A stretch of DNA of 64,000 nt from CAWGCA01 sp963820955 (GTDB lineage Bacteria; Pseudomonadota; Gammaproteobacteria; Chromatiales; Chromatiaceae). This document shows positions 8,965 to 17,204 of the stretch, piece by piece. The DNA lies in contig CAWGCA010000037.1 of the NCBI GenBank assembly GCA_963820955.1, positions 1 to 64,000 of the forward strand, given 5' to 3'. The translations under genes and the position numbers were made by a program. Below the pieces are notes generated by a model. The model was given only the letters and a program-made list of their open reading frames with translations, was not told the DNA's origin and searched no databases. The number at the start of each line of letters is the position of its first letter. Positions within the stretch are counted from its first letter, which is position 1.

Positions 8965-9275
8965 GCGAGAGCAGCATCCCGGTAGTCGTCCGCATCCTGG
9001 ACAAGGAATACCGTATCGCCTGCGAGAGAGGCGAGGAAGAGGGATTAATCGCCTCAGCCCGTTTTCTAGACCAGAAGATGCGGGAAATCAAAGCGGGCGG
9101 CCGGGTGATCGGTACCGACCGTATCGCTGTAATGACTGCCCTGAATCTGGCTCACGAACTGCTGAATGGCAAAAACACCAAGGACTATGGCGCACAAATC
9201 ATCCGTAAACGCCTCCAGGTGATGCAGGAAAAGATAGAGATCGCGCTAAATCAAAGCAATCAACTGGAACTTTGA
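8961..9275 (+). CDS. zapA: Cell division protein ZapA
   Basis: A 104-residue FtsZ-binding protein that bundles FtsZ filaments at the division site. It has the ZapA beta-hairpin (VRILDKEYRIAC), the AARFLDQKM-like segment (ARFLDQKMREIK), the DRIAVMTALNLAHELL helix and a long C-terminal coiled coil. Starts at GTG, overlapping the preceding coiled-coil gene. The order zapA, 6S RNA, fau downstream is conserved from E. coli. Confidence 0.93.
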   Translation: MSESSIPVVVRILDKEYRIACERGEEEGLIASARFLDQKMREIKAGGRVIGTDRIAVMTALNLAHELLNGKNTKDYGAQIIRKRLQVMQEKIEIALNQSNQLEL

Positions 9276-9303
9276 GGCGATTGGGTTTAGCCTTAGCTTA
9301 AGG

Positions 9304-9486
9304 CACCCCCTGCGGTGTTCGAAAGTCAGCCGGGTATTTTCTTGAGCCTAATACATACCCTGGGGGCATGAAGCGAGTACGGTGTGCATGTCCGCCTTCG
9401 AGCGGAAAGCCTTAAGTACCGCGGTTGTCCCCACTTGAGCCTTCTGGTTCAAGAACGAAAGCGGGCTACGGCACAGGCGGAGGGTG
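9304..9486 (+). ncRNA. ssrS: 6S RNA
   Basis: Sits between zapA and fau, the conserved place of 6S RNA. The ends pair to form a closing stem (CACCCCCTGCGG at 9304 with GGCGGAGGGTG ending at 9486). The conserved GAGCGGAAAGCCTTAA stretch is present at about 9399-9414, with the GCATGTCCG element just before it. The length of 183 nt is normal. 6S RNA binds sigma-70 RNA polymerase as an open-promoter mimic, mainly in stationary phase. Exact ends are estimated from base pairing. Confidence 0.88.
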
Positions 9487-9523
9487 TCTTCCTTATATAC
9501 CAGTACTAGTACTCCTATCCCTC

Positions 9524-10117
9524 ATGCGTAAAGAGTTACGGGCCCGAAGACGTGCACTCTCGAGCCGGGAGCAGCGGTCACACAGTCGATCTCTGGCCAG
9601 ACGCTTCGTCACCTCGCCACTTTTTTTGCATTGCCAATCCATCGCCCTCTATCTGGCCAATGACGGTGAACTGAATCCCGATCAACTCGCCGTCGAAGCG
9701 CGGCGTGCCGGCAAGAAGATCTACTTACCTGTGTTAAAGGCAAACCCAAAAAGATCTCTCTGGTTTTGTGAATTTCAGTTGCATGATCCGTTGTATCGCA
9801 ACCGCTTCAACATACCTGAGCCGGATATCCGCAGGCGTCCTCCACGACCGCCCTGGGGATTGGATTTGATCCTGCTTCCACTCGTCGCATTCGACGCGGA
9901 AGGAAACCGGCTTGGTATGGGCGGTGGATTCTATGATCGAACCTTTTCATTTGTGCGCAATAGAAATCATTGGTGGAAACCGCTGCTCATTGGTGTGGCA
10001 CATGAGTGCCAGCAGGTGGAATTGATAGAAGCAAGACCATGGGATATTCCATTGAACGGTGTCATAACTGAAGCAGGTTTTTATCCTCAAACCAAAAAAA
10101 GTAAAAAAATACCGTGA
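9524..10117 (+). CDS. fau: 5-formyltetrahydrofolate cyclo-ligase
   Basis: ATP-dependent enzyme converting 5-formyl-THF to 5,10-methenyl-THF. 197 residues. Starts with a basic MRKELRARRRALSS helix, has a RRAGKKIYLPVL segment, and the C-terminal signature GNRLGMGGGFYDRTF. The ATG at 9524 is chosen because a longer open frame would run through 6S RNA. It lies 37 bases after 6S RNA, so the two are probably co-transcribed, as in E. coli ygfA. Confidence 0.9.
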   Translation: MRKELRARRRALSSREQRSHSRSLARRFVTSPLFLHCQSIALYLANDGELNPDQLAVEARRAGKKIYLPVLKANPKRSLWFCEFQLHDPLYRNRFNIPEPDIRRRPPRPPWGLDLILLPLVAFDAEGNRLGMGGGFYDRTFSFVRNRNHWWKPLLIGVAHECQQVELIEARPWDIPLNGVITEAGFYPQTKKSKKIP

Positions 10118-10188
10118 TTTACTGGCATTTTTAGCGATCTTGATTATACTCAAATGAATTTCGCGTACTGAGTATTGGAGGGAACATA

Positions 10189-10587
10189 ATGGCCGTAAAG
10201 AGAGCCGCGAAGAAGAAAGCCACAAGCAAGAAAAAAGTAGCCGTCCGGAAAAAGACGGTGACCAGGAAAAAAGCTGCACCAAAGAAGAAATCCGTCAGTA
10301 AAAAGAAAGCGGCAACGAAGAAGGTAGCCACAAAAAAGAGAGTAACCAGGAAAAAGGTGGCCGCCAAAAAGAAAGTGGTAAAGAAAACGGCAGCTAAAAA
10401 GAGAGTAGCCAAGAAGAAGGTAGCCGTTAAAAAGAAAGTGGCAGCGAAGAAGGTAGCCACGAAAAAGAGAGTAGCCAAGAAGAAGGTAGCCGCCAAAAAG
10501 AAAGTGGTAAAGAAAACGGCAGCTAAAAAGAAAATTCTCAGACCCCGGAAGGTAACGCCCCGAAAGAAGGTGGCGCGGACTTCCTGA
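10189..10587 (+). CDS. Lysine-rich histone H1-like protein
   Basis: A 132-residue protein made almost only of Lys, Ala, Val and Thr, built from degenerate KKVA, KKTA and KKRV repeats, like the C-terminal tails of AlgP and of bacterial histone H1-like proteins. Likely binds DNA or RNA non-specifically in the nucleoid. A block of about 43 codons is repeated in tandem (KKVVKKTAAKK occurs twice, 129 bases apart), pointing to growth by internal duplication. A GGAGG ribosome-binding site lies just before the ATG, and an intrinsic terminator follows. Confidence 0.8.
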   Translation: MAVKRAAKKKATSKKKVAVRKKTVTRKKAAPKKKSVSKKKAATKKVATKKRVTRKKVAAKKKVVKKTAAKKRVAKKKVAVKKKVAAKKVATKKRVAKKKVAAKKKVVKKTAAKKKILRPRKVTPRKKVARTS

Positions 10588-10607
10588 AACGAGACTCGCT
10601 TCGCATC

Positions 10608-10634
10608 AAGGCCCGCTGACAGCGGGCCTTTTTT
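10608..10634 (+). terminator. Intrinsic terminator after the H1-like gene
   Basis: AAGGCCCGCT (10608-10617) pairs perfectly with AGCGGGCCTT (10621-10630) around a three-base loop, followed by a run of T residues to 10634. It lies 20 bases after the stop codon on the plus strand. The following 10635-10832 holds nothing I can name. Confidence 0.9.
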
Positions 10635-10832
10635 ATATCTGACTTGTGATCTTTAGTCTGGTCTAAAAAACATTCACTCAGGACAAGCGGAGATACGATC
10701 TGATAGATAGACAACTGGGCTCAGCCATCATTCAGCTTTTCTAAATTCGGCAATCACCACTCTGATTTAAACGAGCCTTCCACCAGCTATGGCACTTCTT
10801 TGTCTGCCGTAAGCGCTAAGCACAGAGTGTAG

Positions 10833-12380
10833 TCAGGTACCTTCCAAGTTGTTTACACAGGAACCACCGCAGGCAAACAACCGGTATGCCAGGTTATCTG
10901 TCTCCTCTTCCCAGGGATAACCCAACTGCCTTAAAAAATGCTGGAACGACTGCTTCTCTTCCGCATCTATCTGTATTCCCAGCAGCACCCGGCCATAGGC
11001 CGCACCATGGTTCCGGTAATGGAATAGACTGATGTTCCAGCGTTTACCCATGGTGGCAAGAAAAGATGAGAGGGCACCTGGACGTTCGGGAAATTGAAAC
11101 CGATACAGACTTTCGCTCTCCGCCCCCGGGGCATGCCCACCCACCATGTAACGAATGTGAAGCTTGGCGGTCTCATTATCCGTCATGTCAATCACGGGAT
11201 AACCCTCGTCGCGAAGCTGCCCGATCAGTTCATTCCGCTCGCTGTCACCCTCACTCAACTCAACGCCGGCAAACACATGGGCTCGCCGGGTATCGGCGTA
11301 TCGATAATTGAACTCAGTAATGCTTCGTTTGCCGATCGCCCGACAGAAACGAAGAAAACTTCCCGGCTCCTCCGGTATCTCCACCGCCAATAGTGCCTCG
11401 CGTCTTTCACCCAGCTCGGCCCGTTCGGCTACATGCCGCAGACGATCAAAATTTATGTTGGCACCGCTTTCGATAGCGATCAAATGCTTGTCTTTCAACC
11501 CCTCCCTTTCCGCAAACTTCTTTAACCCTGCAACCGAAAGGGCGCCGGCCGGCTCGGCTACGGTACGGGTATCGTCGAACACATCTTTGATCGCGGCACA
11601 GATCTCATCGGTGCCTACCAGGACAACCTCATCCACAACCTTTCGTGCGACACGAAATGTCTCCTTGCCAATCTGTCGCACCGCCACTCCATCGGCAAAG
11701 ATCCCAACCTGTTTCAGTTTTACCCTGCGCCCTGCCTCCAGCGCCCGATAAAGGGTCGGTGCATCGGCAGGCTCCACACCGATCACCCGAACCTGGGGAA
11801 ATACGTATTTCACATAGGCCGCGATGCCGGCAATCAAACCACCTCCACCGACCGGGACGAATATCGCGTAAGGTGGCCCGGGGTGCTGTCTCAGTATTTC
11901 CATGCCTATGGTGCCCTGGCCGGCAATCACGTCCGGATCGTCGAACGGGTGAATAAAGGTCATCCCCTTCTGCTCCGCCAGCTCCAGCGAATGAGTATAG
12001 GCCTCATCATAGGAATCACCATGAAGCACTGCCCTGGCACCCAGATCGCGCACCGATTCCACCTTGATCGGTGGTGTCGTCTTCGGCATGACGATGAGCG
12101 CCCGGATACCAAGTCTTTTGGCGGAAAGCGCAACACCCTGTGCATGGTTGCCGGCTGAAGCGGCGATGACACCCCGGTTCCGTTCCTCCGGCGAAAGGCC
12201 TCGAATACGGTTGTAGGCCCCTCGCAACTTGAAGGAAAAAATCGGTTGCAGATCCTCCCTTTTGAACAAGACCCGGTTGCCGATGCGCCGAGAGAGGCGC
12301 GGCGCCAGATCCAGCGGTGTCTCTCTTGCCACGTCATAAACCTGGGCACGGAGTATTCGTTCGATATATGTCTGCGGCAT
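10833..12380 (-). CDS. ilvA: Threonine ammonia-lyase, biosynthetic
   Basis: PLP enzyme that converts threonine to 2-oxobutanoate, the first step of isoleucine synthesis. The 515 residues match biosynthetic IlvA. The PLP lysine is K51 in FSFKLRGAYN, with SAGNHAQGVA near residue 85 and a phosphate-binding GGGGLIAG loop near 185. Two C-terminal ACT-like regulatory domains follow (PEEPGSFLRFCRAIG and FPERPGALSSFLATMG), as expected for isoleucine feedback control. Single gene with its own promoter at 12428-12456, divergent from rpiA. Confidence 0.96.
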   Translation of the reverse strand: MPQTYIERILRAQVYDVARETPLDLAPRLSRRIGNRVLFKREDLQPIFSFKLRGAYNRIRGLSPEERNRGVIAASAGNHAQGVALSAKRLGIRALIVMPKTTPPIKVESVRDLGARAVLHGDSYDEAYTHSLELAEQKGMTFIHPFDDPDVIAGQGTIGMEILRQHPGPPYAIFVPVGGGGLIAGIAAYVKYVFPQVRVIGVEPADAPTLYRALEAGRRVKLKQVGIFADGVAVRQIGKETFRVARKVVDEVVLVGTDEICAAIKDVFDDTRTVAEPAGALSVAGLKKFAEREGLKDKHLIAIESGANINFDRLRHVAERAELGERREALLAVEIPEEPGSFLRFCRAIGKRSITEFNYRYADTRRAHVFAGVELSEGDSERNELIGQLRDEGYPVIDMTDNETAKLHIRYMVGGHAPGAESESLYRFQFPERPGALSSFLATMGKRWNISLFHYRNHGAAYGRVLLGIQIDAEEKQSFQHFLRQLGYPWEEETDNLAYRLFACGGSCVNNLEGT

Positions 12381-12427
12381 GGAACCCTTCCCGGTATAGA
12401 CGCACCTCGGCGGGATACGCTTAAGCT

Positions 12428-12456
12428 ATTATCAAACCCGTGATGAATCGTATCAA
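12428..12456 (-). promoter_or_regulatory. Sigma-70 promoter of ilvA
   Basis: On the minus strand TTGATA (12456-12451) and GATAAT (12433-12428) are separated by 17 bases, ending 47 bases before the ilvA start codon. No leader peptide or attenuator was seen in the short leader. Confidence 0.6.
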
Positions 12457-12542
12457 TCGACCATTTGAACGGACGGTAACAATGACATCCTACCCGACCA
12501 ACGTTATCATTGTTTAGTTAATCGTATTGGCAGGAGATAACT

Positions 12543-13199
12543 ATGTCCCAGGAGGACCTGAAGCGTGTAGCGGCCGAAGCGGCGCTGGAATATGTCGACG
12601 GCGGCATCGTCGGTGTCGGCACCGGATCCACGGTAAACCATTTCATCGATCTGCTGGCCGGAATTAAACACATGATCGACGGCGCGGTATCCAGTTCGGA
12701 GGTATCAACCGAGCGCATGAAATCCCATGGTATTCCGGTCGTCGACCTGAATTCCGCCGGCGAACTCGATCTCTATGTGGATGGCGCGGACGAATCAAAC
12801 CGACAGCTGCACCTGATCAAGGGGGGCGGCGGCGCATTGACTCGGGAGAAGATCGTGGCCGGTGCCAGCCGGAAATTCGTCTGCATTGCAGATGCCAGCA
12901 AACTTGTGGATATCCTGGGTGAGTTTCCCCTGCCGGTAGAGGTAATCCCGATGGCCCGCAGTCACGTAGCCCGACAACTGGTCAAACTAGGCGGCACGCC
13001 CGTCTGGCGCGAAAAATTCGTTACCGACAATGGTAACCTCATCCTCGATGTACACAATCTGCGGATCATGGAACCGACGAAACTGGAGCAGGCGATCAAC
13101 AACATCGCCGGTGTAGTCACCACCGGGATCTTCGCCATCCGTCCGGCGGACGTGCTGATCCTTGGGACCGAGGAGGGAGCGAAGACGATTGTCCCTTGA
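12543..13199 (+). CDS. rpiA: Ribose-5-phosphate isomerase A
   Basis: Interconverts ribose-5-phosphate and ribulose-5-phosphate in the pentose phosphate pathway. The 218 residues match E. coli RpiA (219). Motifs in order are VGVGTGSTVNHFID near residue 25, DLYVDGADE near 80, LIKGGGGALTREKI near 92 (catalytic Lys region), and the GNLILDVHN segment near 160. A CAGGAG ribosome-binding site precedes the ATG. Divergent from ilvA, a pairing also found in other gammaproteobacteria. Confidence 0.96.
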   Translation: MSQEDLKRVAAEAALEYVDGGIVGVGTGSTVNHFIDLLAGIKHMIDGAVSSSEVSTERMKSHGIPVVDLNSAGELDLYVDGADESNRQLHLIKGGGGALTREKIVAGASRKFVCIADASKLVDILGEFPLPVEVIPMARSHVARQLVKLGGTPVWREKFVTDNGNLILDVHNLRIMEPTKLEQAINNIAGVVTTGIFAIRPADVLILGTEEGAKTIVP

Positions 13200-13320
13200 A
13201 CAGGAAGCAGCGCTAGTACTCCGTCGATGAGGCGCATATATATTTGGTTTGGGGATACGCCGCAGCCAATTCGCGCCGTAATCCAACGATGGGGAGTTGG
13301 AGTCGCTGCGTTACGGGGCG

Positions 13321-14028
13321 CTAGATCCCCAGGTAGGCCTTCTGCACCTGCGGGTTGCTGAGCAGACGGTCGGCGGAATCGGTCAGTACGATGCGACCGT
13401 TCTCAATGACATAACCGCGGTCGGCAATACGCAGCGCCTGGTTGGCGTTCTGTTCCACCAGAAAGATGGTGGTATCCTGCTCCTGGTTGATCTTGCGGAT
13501 TATTTCAAAAATCTGGCGAATGACCAACGGCGCCAGCCCCATGGAAGGCTCGTCCAGCAACAACAACTGAGGCCTCGCCATCAACGCCCGGGACATAGCC
13601 AGCATCTGCTGCTCACCGCCGCTGAGCGTGCCCCCCGGCTGATGACGACGCTCCGCCAGGATGGGAAACAGGGAGAACACATAATCGTTGTCCTTTTTAA
13701 TCTCCTCCCGGTCCGTGCGGAGAAAGGCCCCCATGTCCAGATTCTCCTGCACCGTCAAACTGGGAAAGATATGACGGCCCTCCGGGACCTGACACACCCC
13801 CAGGGACACCACCTTGTCTGGGGTCATGGCCTGGATAGGCTCGCCGCGGAACAGAATCTCGCCCGTGCGGGGGGGCACGATGCCGCAGATGGACATCAGG
13901 GTCGTGCTCTTTCCGGCGCCGTTGGCCCCGATCAACGTGATGATCTCGCCGCTTTCGATGGTCAGGCTGACATCCCTCAGCGCCTGGATGTTGCCGTAGT
14001 AGGTCTGAACCTGACGCAACTCAAGCAT
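13321..14028 (-). CDS. livF: Branched-chain amino acid ABC transporter ATPase LivF
   Basis: Second cytoplasmic ATPase of a hydrophobic amino acid (HAAT) type importer. Walker A GANGAGKST, signature LSGGEQQML and Walker B LLLLDEPSMGLAP are all present, followed by the LVEQNANQAL switch region. The ATG at 14028 (235 residues) overlaps the livG stop by eight bases and is preferred over the GTG at 14040. Last gene of livKHMGF. The substrate could be leucine/isoleucine/valine or another small molecule such as urea or an amide, as this family is mixed. Confidence 0.9.
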   Translation of the reverse strand: MLELRQVQTYYGNIQALRDVSLTIESGEIITLIGANGAGKSTTLMSICGIVPPRTGEILFRGEPIQAMTPDKVVSLGVCQVPEGRHIFPSLTVQENLDMGAFLRTDREEIKKDNDYVFSLFPILAERRHQPGGTLSGGEQQMLAMSRALMARPQLLLLDEPSMGLAPLVIRQIFEIIRKINQEQDTTIFLVEQNANQALRIADRGYVIENGRIVLTDSADRLLSNPQVQKAYLGI

Positions 14029-14809
14029 CGCCGTCCTCACCCAGATAGGCCTTGATCACATCGGGATTGGCGCTCACCTCCTGCGGTGACCCCTGGGCGA
14101 TCTTTCTGCCGTAGTCCATGACAAAGATCCGGTCCGACAGGCTCATCACCAGTTTCATGTCGTGTTCGATCAGCAGGATTGAGTGCCCCTCGTTGCGGAT
14201 TCGGGTAATCAGCTCATCGAGATCCTGGGTTTCCTGCGGATTCATCCCCGCCGCCGGCTCATCCAGCAACAGCAGAAAAGGCTCGGTCGCCAGGGCGCGG
14301 CCTATCTCCAGCCGGCGCTGGGCCCCATAGGGGAGATTCTTAGCGAACTCATTCACCATCTCGGCCAGACCTATTTTTTCCAGGATGGCATAGCTCTTAT
14401 CCACCGACTCCTGTTCCTCCCTGCGGGTGTTTCTGTTACGAAACACGGCTCCGGCGATATAGGAACGGGTGCGGCAGTGGCGCCCGATCATCACATTCTC
14501 GAGCACGGTCATGTTTGAAAACAGCCGGATATTCTGGAAGGTGCGGGCCATCCCCTGCTCTGTCACCTTGTTTGGTTTCAGGCCATTGAGCCGGACGGGC
14601 TTTCCATCCGGCGGCTGCAACAGAATATCTCCCGCAGTGGGGTTGTAGATGCCGGTCACGCAGTTGAAGAAGGTGGTCTTGCCCGCACCGTTGGGCCCGA
14701 TCAGGGCGACGATCTCCCCGGCCTGCACGTCCAGATCCAGTTCACTCATGGCGTGGATGCCGCCAAAATCCATGGAGAGACCGGTTACTTGTAAAACGGG
14801 CGTGCTCAT
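14021..14809 (-). CDS. livG: Branched-chain amino acid ABC transporter ATPase LivG
   Basis: First ATPase of the HAAT-type importer, 262 residues. Walker A GPNGAGKTT is near residue 38, a family-specific RTFQNIRLFSNMTVLENV stretch near 90, followed by a LPYGAQRRLEIGRALA signature and LLLLDEPAAGMNP. The stop overlaps livF, and six bases separate it from livM, so the cassette is tightly coupled. Confidence 0.92.
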   Translation of the reverse strand: MSTPVLQVTGLSMDFGGIHAMSELDLDVQAGEIVALIGPNGAGKTTFFNCVTGIYNPTAGDILLQPPDGKPVRLNGLKPNKVTEQGMARTFQNIRLFSNMTVLENVMIGRHCRTRSYIAGAVFRNRNTRREEQESVDKSYAILEKIGLAEMVNEFAKNLPYGAQRRLEIGRALATEPFLLLLDEPAAGMNPQETQDLDELITRIRNEGHSILLIEHDMKLVMSLSDRIFVMDYGRKIAQGSPQEVSANPDVIKAYLGEDGDA

Positions 14810-14815
14810 TGCGCT

Positions 14816-16033
14816 CTATTCGGCCTGTTTTTTCTCAAATCGATAGGTCCGGCGGACGTTGGCGATAATGCCCTGGGGCCGGAAGATCATCATGGTCACC
14901 AGTACCGCTCCAAAGGCCAGCATCCGATAGTCGGAAAAGGCGCGCAGGTACTCCGGAAGCAGAATCAAGACCAGGGCACCGATAATCACTCCAAGGATGG
15001 ACCCCATACCACCGAGCACCACGATGCAGAGGATGATGGCGGATTCCATAAAGGTAAAACTGGCCGGGTTGATGAAGGTGGTCTTGGCCGCGAAGACCAC
15101 GCCGACCATGCCGGCCCAGGTGGCACCCAGGGCGAAGGCAGTGAGTTTGGTCTTGGTCTTGTCGATACCCATGGCCTGACAGGCGATCTCGTCCTCCCGC
15201 AGGGCGATCCAGGCACGCCCGATACGCGAATCCTGCAGTCGGTTGACCACAAAGATGGTAATCACCACCAGTGCCATCATCAGGTAATAGAGGTAGAGGA
15301 TAGCGCTCTCCAGCGACATCTCCACCCCGAAGAAACCGGGACGCGATATGTTGGCGATACCGCTCGGCCCGCGAGAGAACTCATTCCAGTTCTCCAGAAT
15401 CAGCCGGATGATCTCACCGAAGCCGAGGGTGACGATGGCCAGGTAGTCCCCCCGCAGCCGCAGCACCGGAAAACCGAGCATGACCCCAAACAGCGCCGCC
15501 ATCATGGCCCCGATCGGCAGCACCAGCCAGAAACCCAGATCAAAATGGAGATTGAGCAGGGCGTAGGTGTAGGCCCCCACCGCGTAGAAGGCCACATAGC
15601 CGAGATCCAGCAGGCCGGCCAGGCCGACCACGATATTCAGTCCCAGTCCCAGCACCACGTACATCAACGCAGTGATCATGATGTTGGTCTGATAAGTGGA
15701 GAAGAGGAAGGGAAACAAGAGCGCAAAAAGGGCCACGGCAGCAACCAGTGGATAGAGGTAGCGCGGCTCGCGCAGAATGACCTGAATCAACGGCTCCCGT
15801 TCGACCAGGGTACCCGCGGCCAGCCTTTCCCGCCGACGCTGTTTCTGGACAAAGAAGACCCGCACCAGCATCGAAACAACGAAACTGCCGATGGCCACGA
15901 ACACCGCATTCTCCCAGCGCCAGCTCACAATCCGCTCGATGGGATCCACCTTGATCACCATGAGCGGGAAGGTCAGGAAGACGAACCAGAGGGAGACCAG
16001 CAGCGAACGCTTCAGTTCTTGGAAAGAGATCAC
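14816..16033 (-). CDS. livM: Branched-chain amino acid ABC transporter permease LivM
   Basis: Inner-membrane permease of 405 residues. The first 100 residues form two extra membrane segments separated by a basic cytoplasmic stretch, as in E. coli LivM. The conserved core begins around YVVLGLGLNIVVGLAGLLDLG and includes the GDYLAIVTLGFGEI motif and the C-terminal GGMGSILGVIIGA. Pairs with LivH and is powered by LivG and LivF. Confidence 0.92.
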   Translation of the reverse strand: MISFQELKRSLLVSLWFVFLTFPLMVIKVDPIERIVSWRWENAVFVAIGSFVVSMLVRVFFVQKQRRRERLAAGTLVEREPLIQVILREPRYLYPLVAAVALFALLFPFLFSTYQTNIMITALMYVVLGLGLNIVVGLAGLLDLGYVAFYAVGAYTYALLNLHFDLGFWLVLPIGAMMAALFGVMLGFPVLRLRGDYLAIVTLGFGEIIRLILENWNEFSRGPSGIANISRPGFFGVEMSLESAILYLYYLMMALVVITIFVVNRLQDSRIGRAWIALREDEIACQAMGIDKTKTKLTAFALGATWAGMVGVVFAAKTTFINPASFTFMESAIILCIVVLGGMGSILGVIIGALVLILLPEYLRAFSDYRMLAFGAVLVTMMIFRPQGIIANVRRTYRFEKKQAE

Positions 16034-16041
16034 GCTGCCTC

Positions 16042-16944
16042 CTATACCTTTTGGATATCCGCCTTGCCCAACAGGCCCGACGGCTTGAAGATCAGGATCA
16101 GCACCAGCAGCGAAAAAGCAAACACGTCCTCGTAATCACTGGAGACATAGCCGGTGGCGAAACTCTCGGTCAGCCCCAGGACGAAGCCACCAAGCACCGC
16201 CCCCGGAATGGAGCCGATTCCCCCCAGGACAGCGGCGGTAAAGGCCTTGATACCGGCGATAAAGCCGATAAAGAAGTTGATCTGGCCGACGTGGGAGGCG
16301 ATCAGCATACCGCCGATGGCGGCCAAAGCCGAACCAATAACGAAGGTAGTCGAGATCACCCGGTCGACGTTTATACCCACCAGCATGGCCATGGTCCGGT
16401 CCTGGGCCGTGGCCCGCATCGCCTTGCCGATACGGGAAAACTTAATCAGCAGGGTCAGACCCACCATCACCAGCGCGGTGGTGACCAGGATCGCCAGGTC
16501 CGAGGAGGCCACCACGTGGGCATAGGGCTCCATGAAGTCAAAGTCAGGTATCAACTGAGGAAAGGGCAGAAAATCGGAGGTCTGGGCCAGCAGCACATAG
16601 TTCTGCAGGAACATGGACATGCCGATGGCGGAGATCAGGGGCGACAGCCGGGGGGCGTGACGCAGCGGCCGATAGGCCACCTTCTCCACGGTAAACCCAT
16701 AGCTGGCGGACCAGACCGCCGCCGCCAGTCCGGCCAGGAGCACAATGGCGAGCAGCGGAAAGCCGTAAATGGAGAGCACGGTGGCAACGATAAAGGAGGT
16801 GAAGGCGCCGATCATGTAGATTTCGCCGTGGGCGAAGTTGATCAACCCGATGATACCGTACACCATGGTGTAACCGAGGGCGATCAGGGCGTAGATGGAG
16901 CCCCGGGTCAGGCCGCTGAACAGCAGTTCAATGAAATATTCCAT
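16042..16944 (-). CDS. livH: Branched-chain amino acid ABC transporter permease LivH
   Basis: Second inner-membrane permease, 300 residues, with about eight hydrophobic segments. The N-terminal GLTRGSIYALIALGYTMVYG and NFAHGEIYMIGAF segments are diagnostic, and FTAAVLGGIGSIPGAVLGG follows near the C-terminus. It ends eight bases before livM. The gap of 260 bases to livK holds an inverted repeat that may lower read-through between binding-protein and permease genes. Confidence 0.92.
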   Translation of the reverse strand: MEYFIELLFSGLTRGSIYALIALGYTMVYGIIGLINFAHGEIYMIGAFTSFIVATVLSIYGFPLLAIVLLAGLAAAVWSASYGFTVEKVAYRPLRHAPRLSPLISAIGMSMFLQNYVLLAQTSDFLPFPQLIPDFDFMEPYAHVVASSDLAILVTTALVMVGLTLLIKFSRIGKAMRATAQDRTMAMLVGINVDRVISTTFVIGSALAAIGGMLIASHVGQINFFIGFIAGIKAFTAAVLGGIGSIPGAVLGGFVLGLTESFATGYVSSDYEDVFAFSLLVLILIFKPSGLLGKADIQKV

Positions 16945-17046
16945 GGATTGCGGCTACCTGTGTAAGGCGCAGACCAGTCTAGAGCGATGACTGTGTTCAC
17001 CATGCGCCGGAAATGCACTCAACCAAATAATGAAAACAAAAGAGAA

Positions 17047-17147
17047 CACCACAGAGAGCACAGAGTCCACAGAGAAATTTAATAGCGATGATTAAGAAGT
17101 CTTAAAAGTCACTCAATCTCTCTGTGATCTCTGTGTCCTCTGTGGTA
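17047..17147. repeat. Inverted ACAGAG-type repeat between livK and livH
   Basis: CACCACAGAGAGCACAGAG (from 17047) reappears as its near-perfect reverse complement at 17117-17147, with a 40-base A/T-rich loop between. Each arm is itself an array of three CACAGAG units. The structure could fold into a long hairpin in the livKHMGF transcript. A similar CTCTCTGTGGT strand occurs near 23730. I take it as a dispersed repeat element of unknown origin; no coding sequence lies in 16945-17204. Confidence 0.75.
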
Positions 17148-17204
17148 GATAATAACCATGCCTAACTTCGGAGAATCCCAGGCTGGCATATTCCCCAAAG
17201 TCTG

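Noticed and set aside
10131..10496. Minus-strand open frame of repeated Phe/Ala/Thr across the H1-like gene
   Set aside because: It is the exact antisense of the lysine repeats; no ribosome-binding site and no plausible protein.
16051..16965. 304-codon plus-strand frame opposite livH
   Set aside because: Composition is His/Gln/Gly-rich without structure, and livH is clearly the real gene.
17110..17140. CRP site in the liv intergenic repeat (TGTGA half-site)
   Set aside because: The second half-site is absent and the TGTGA is part of the CACAGAG repeat.
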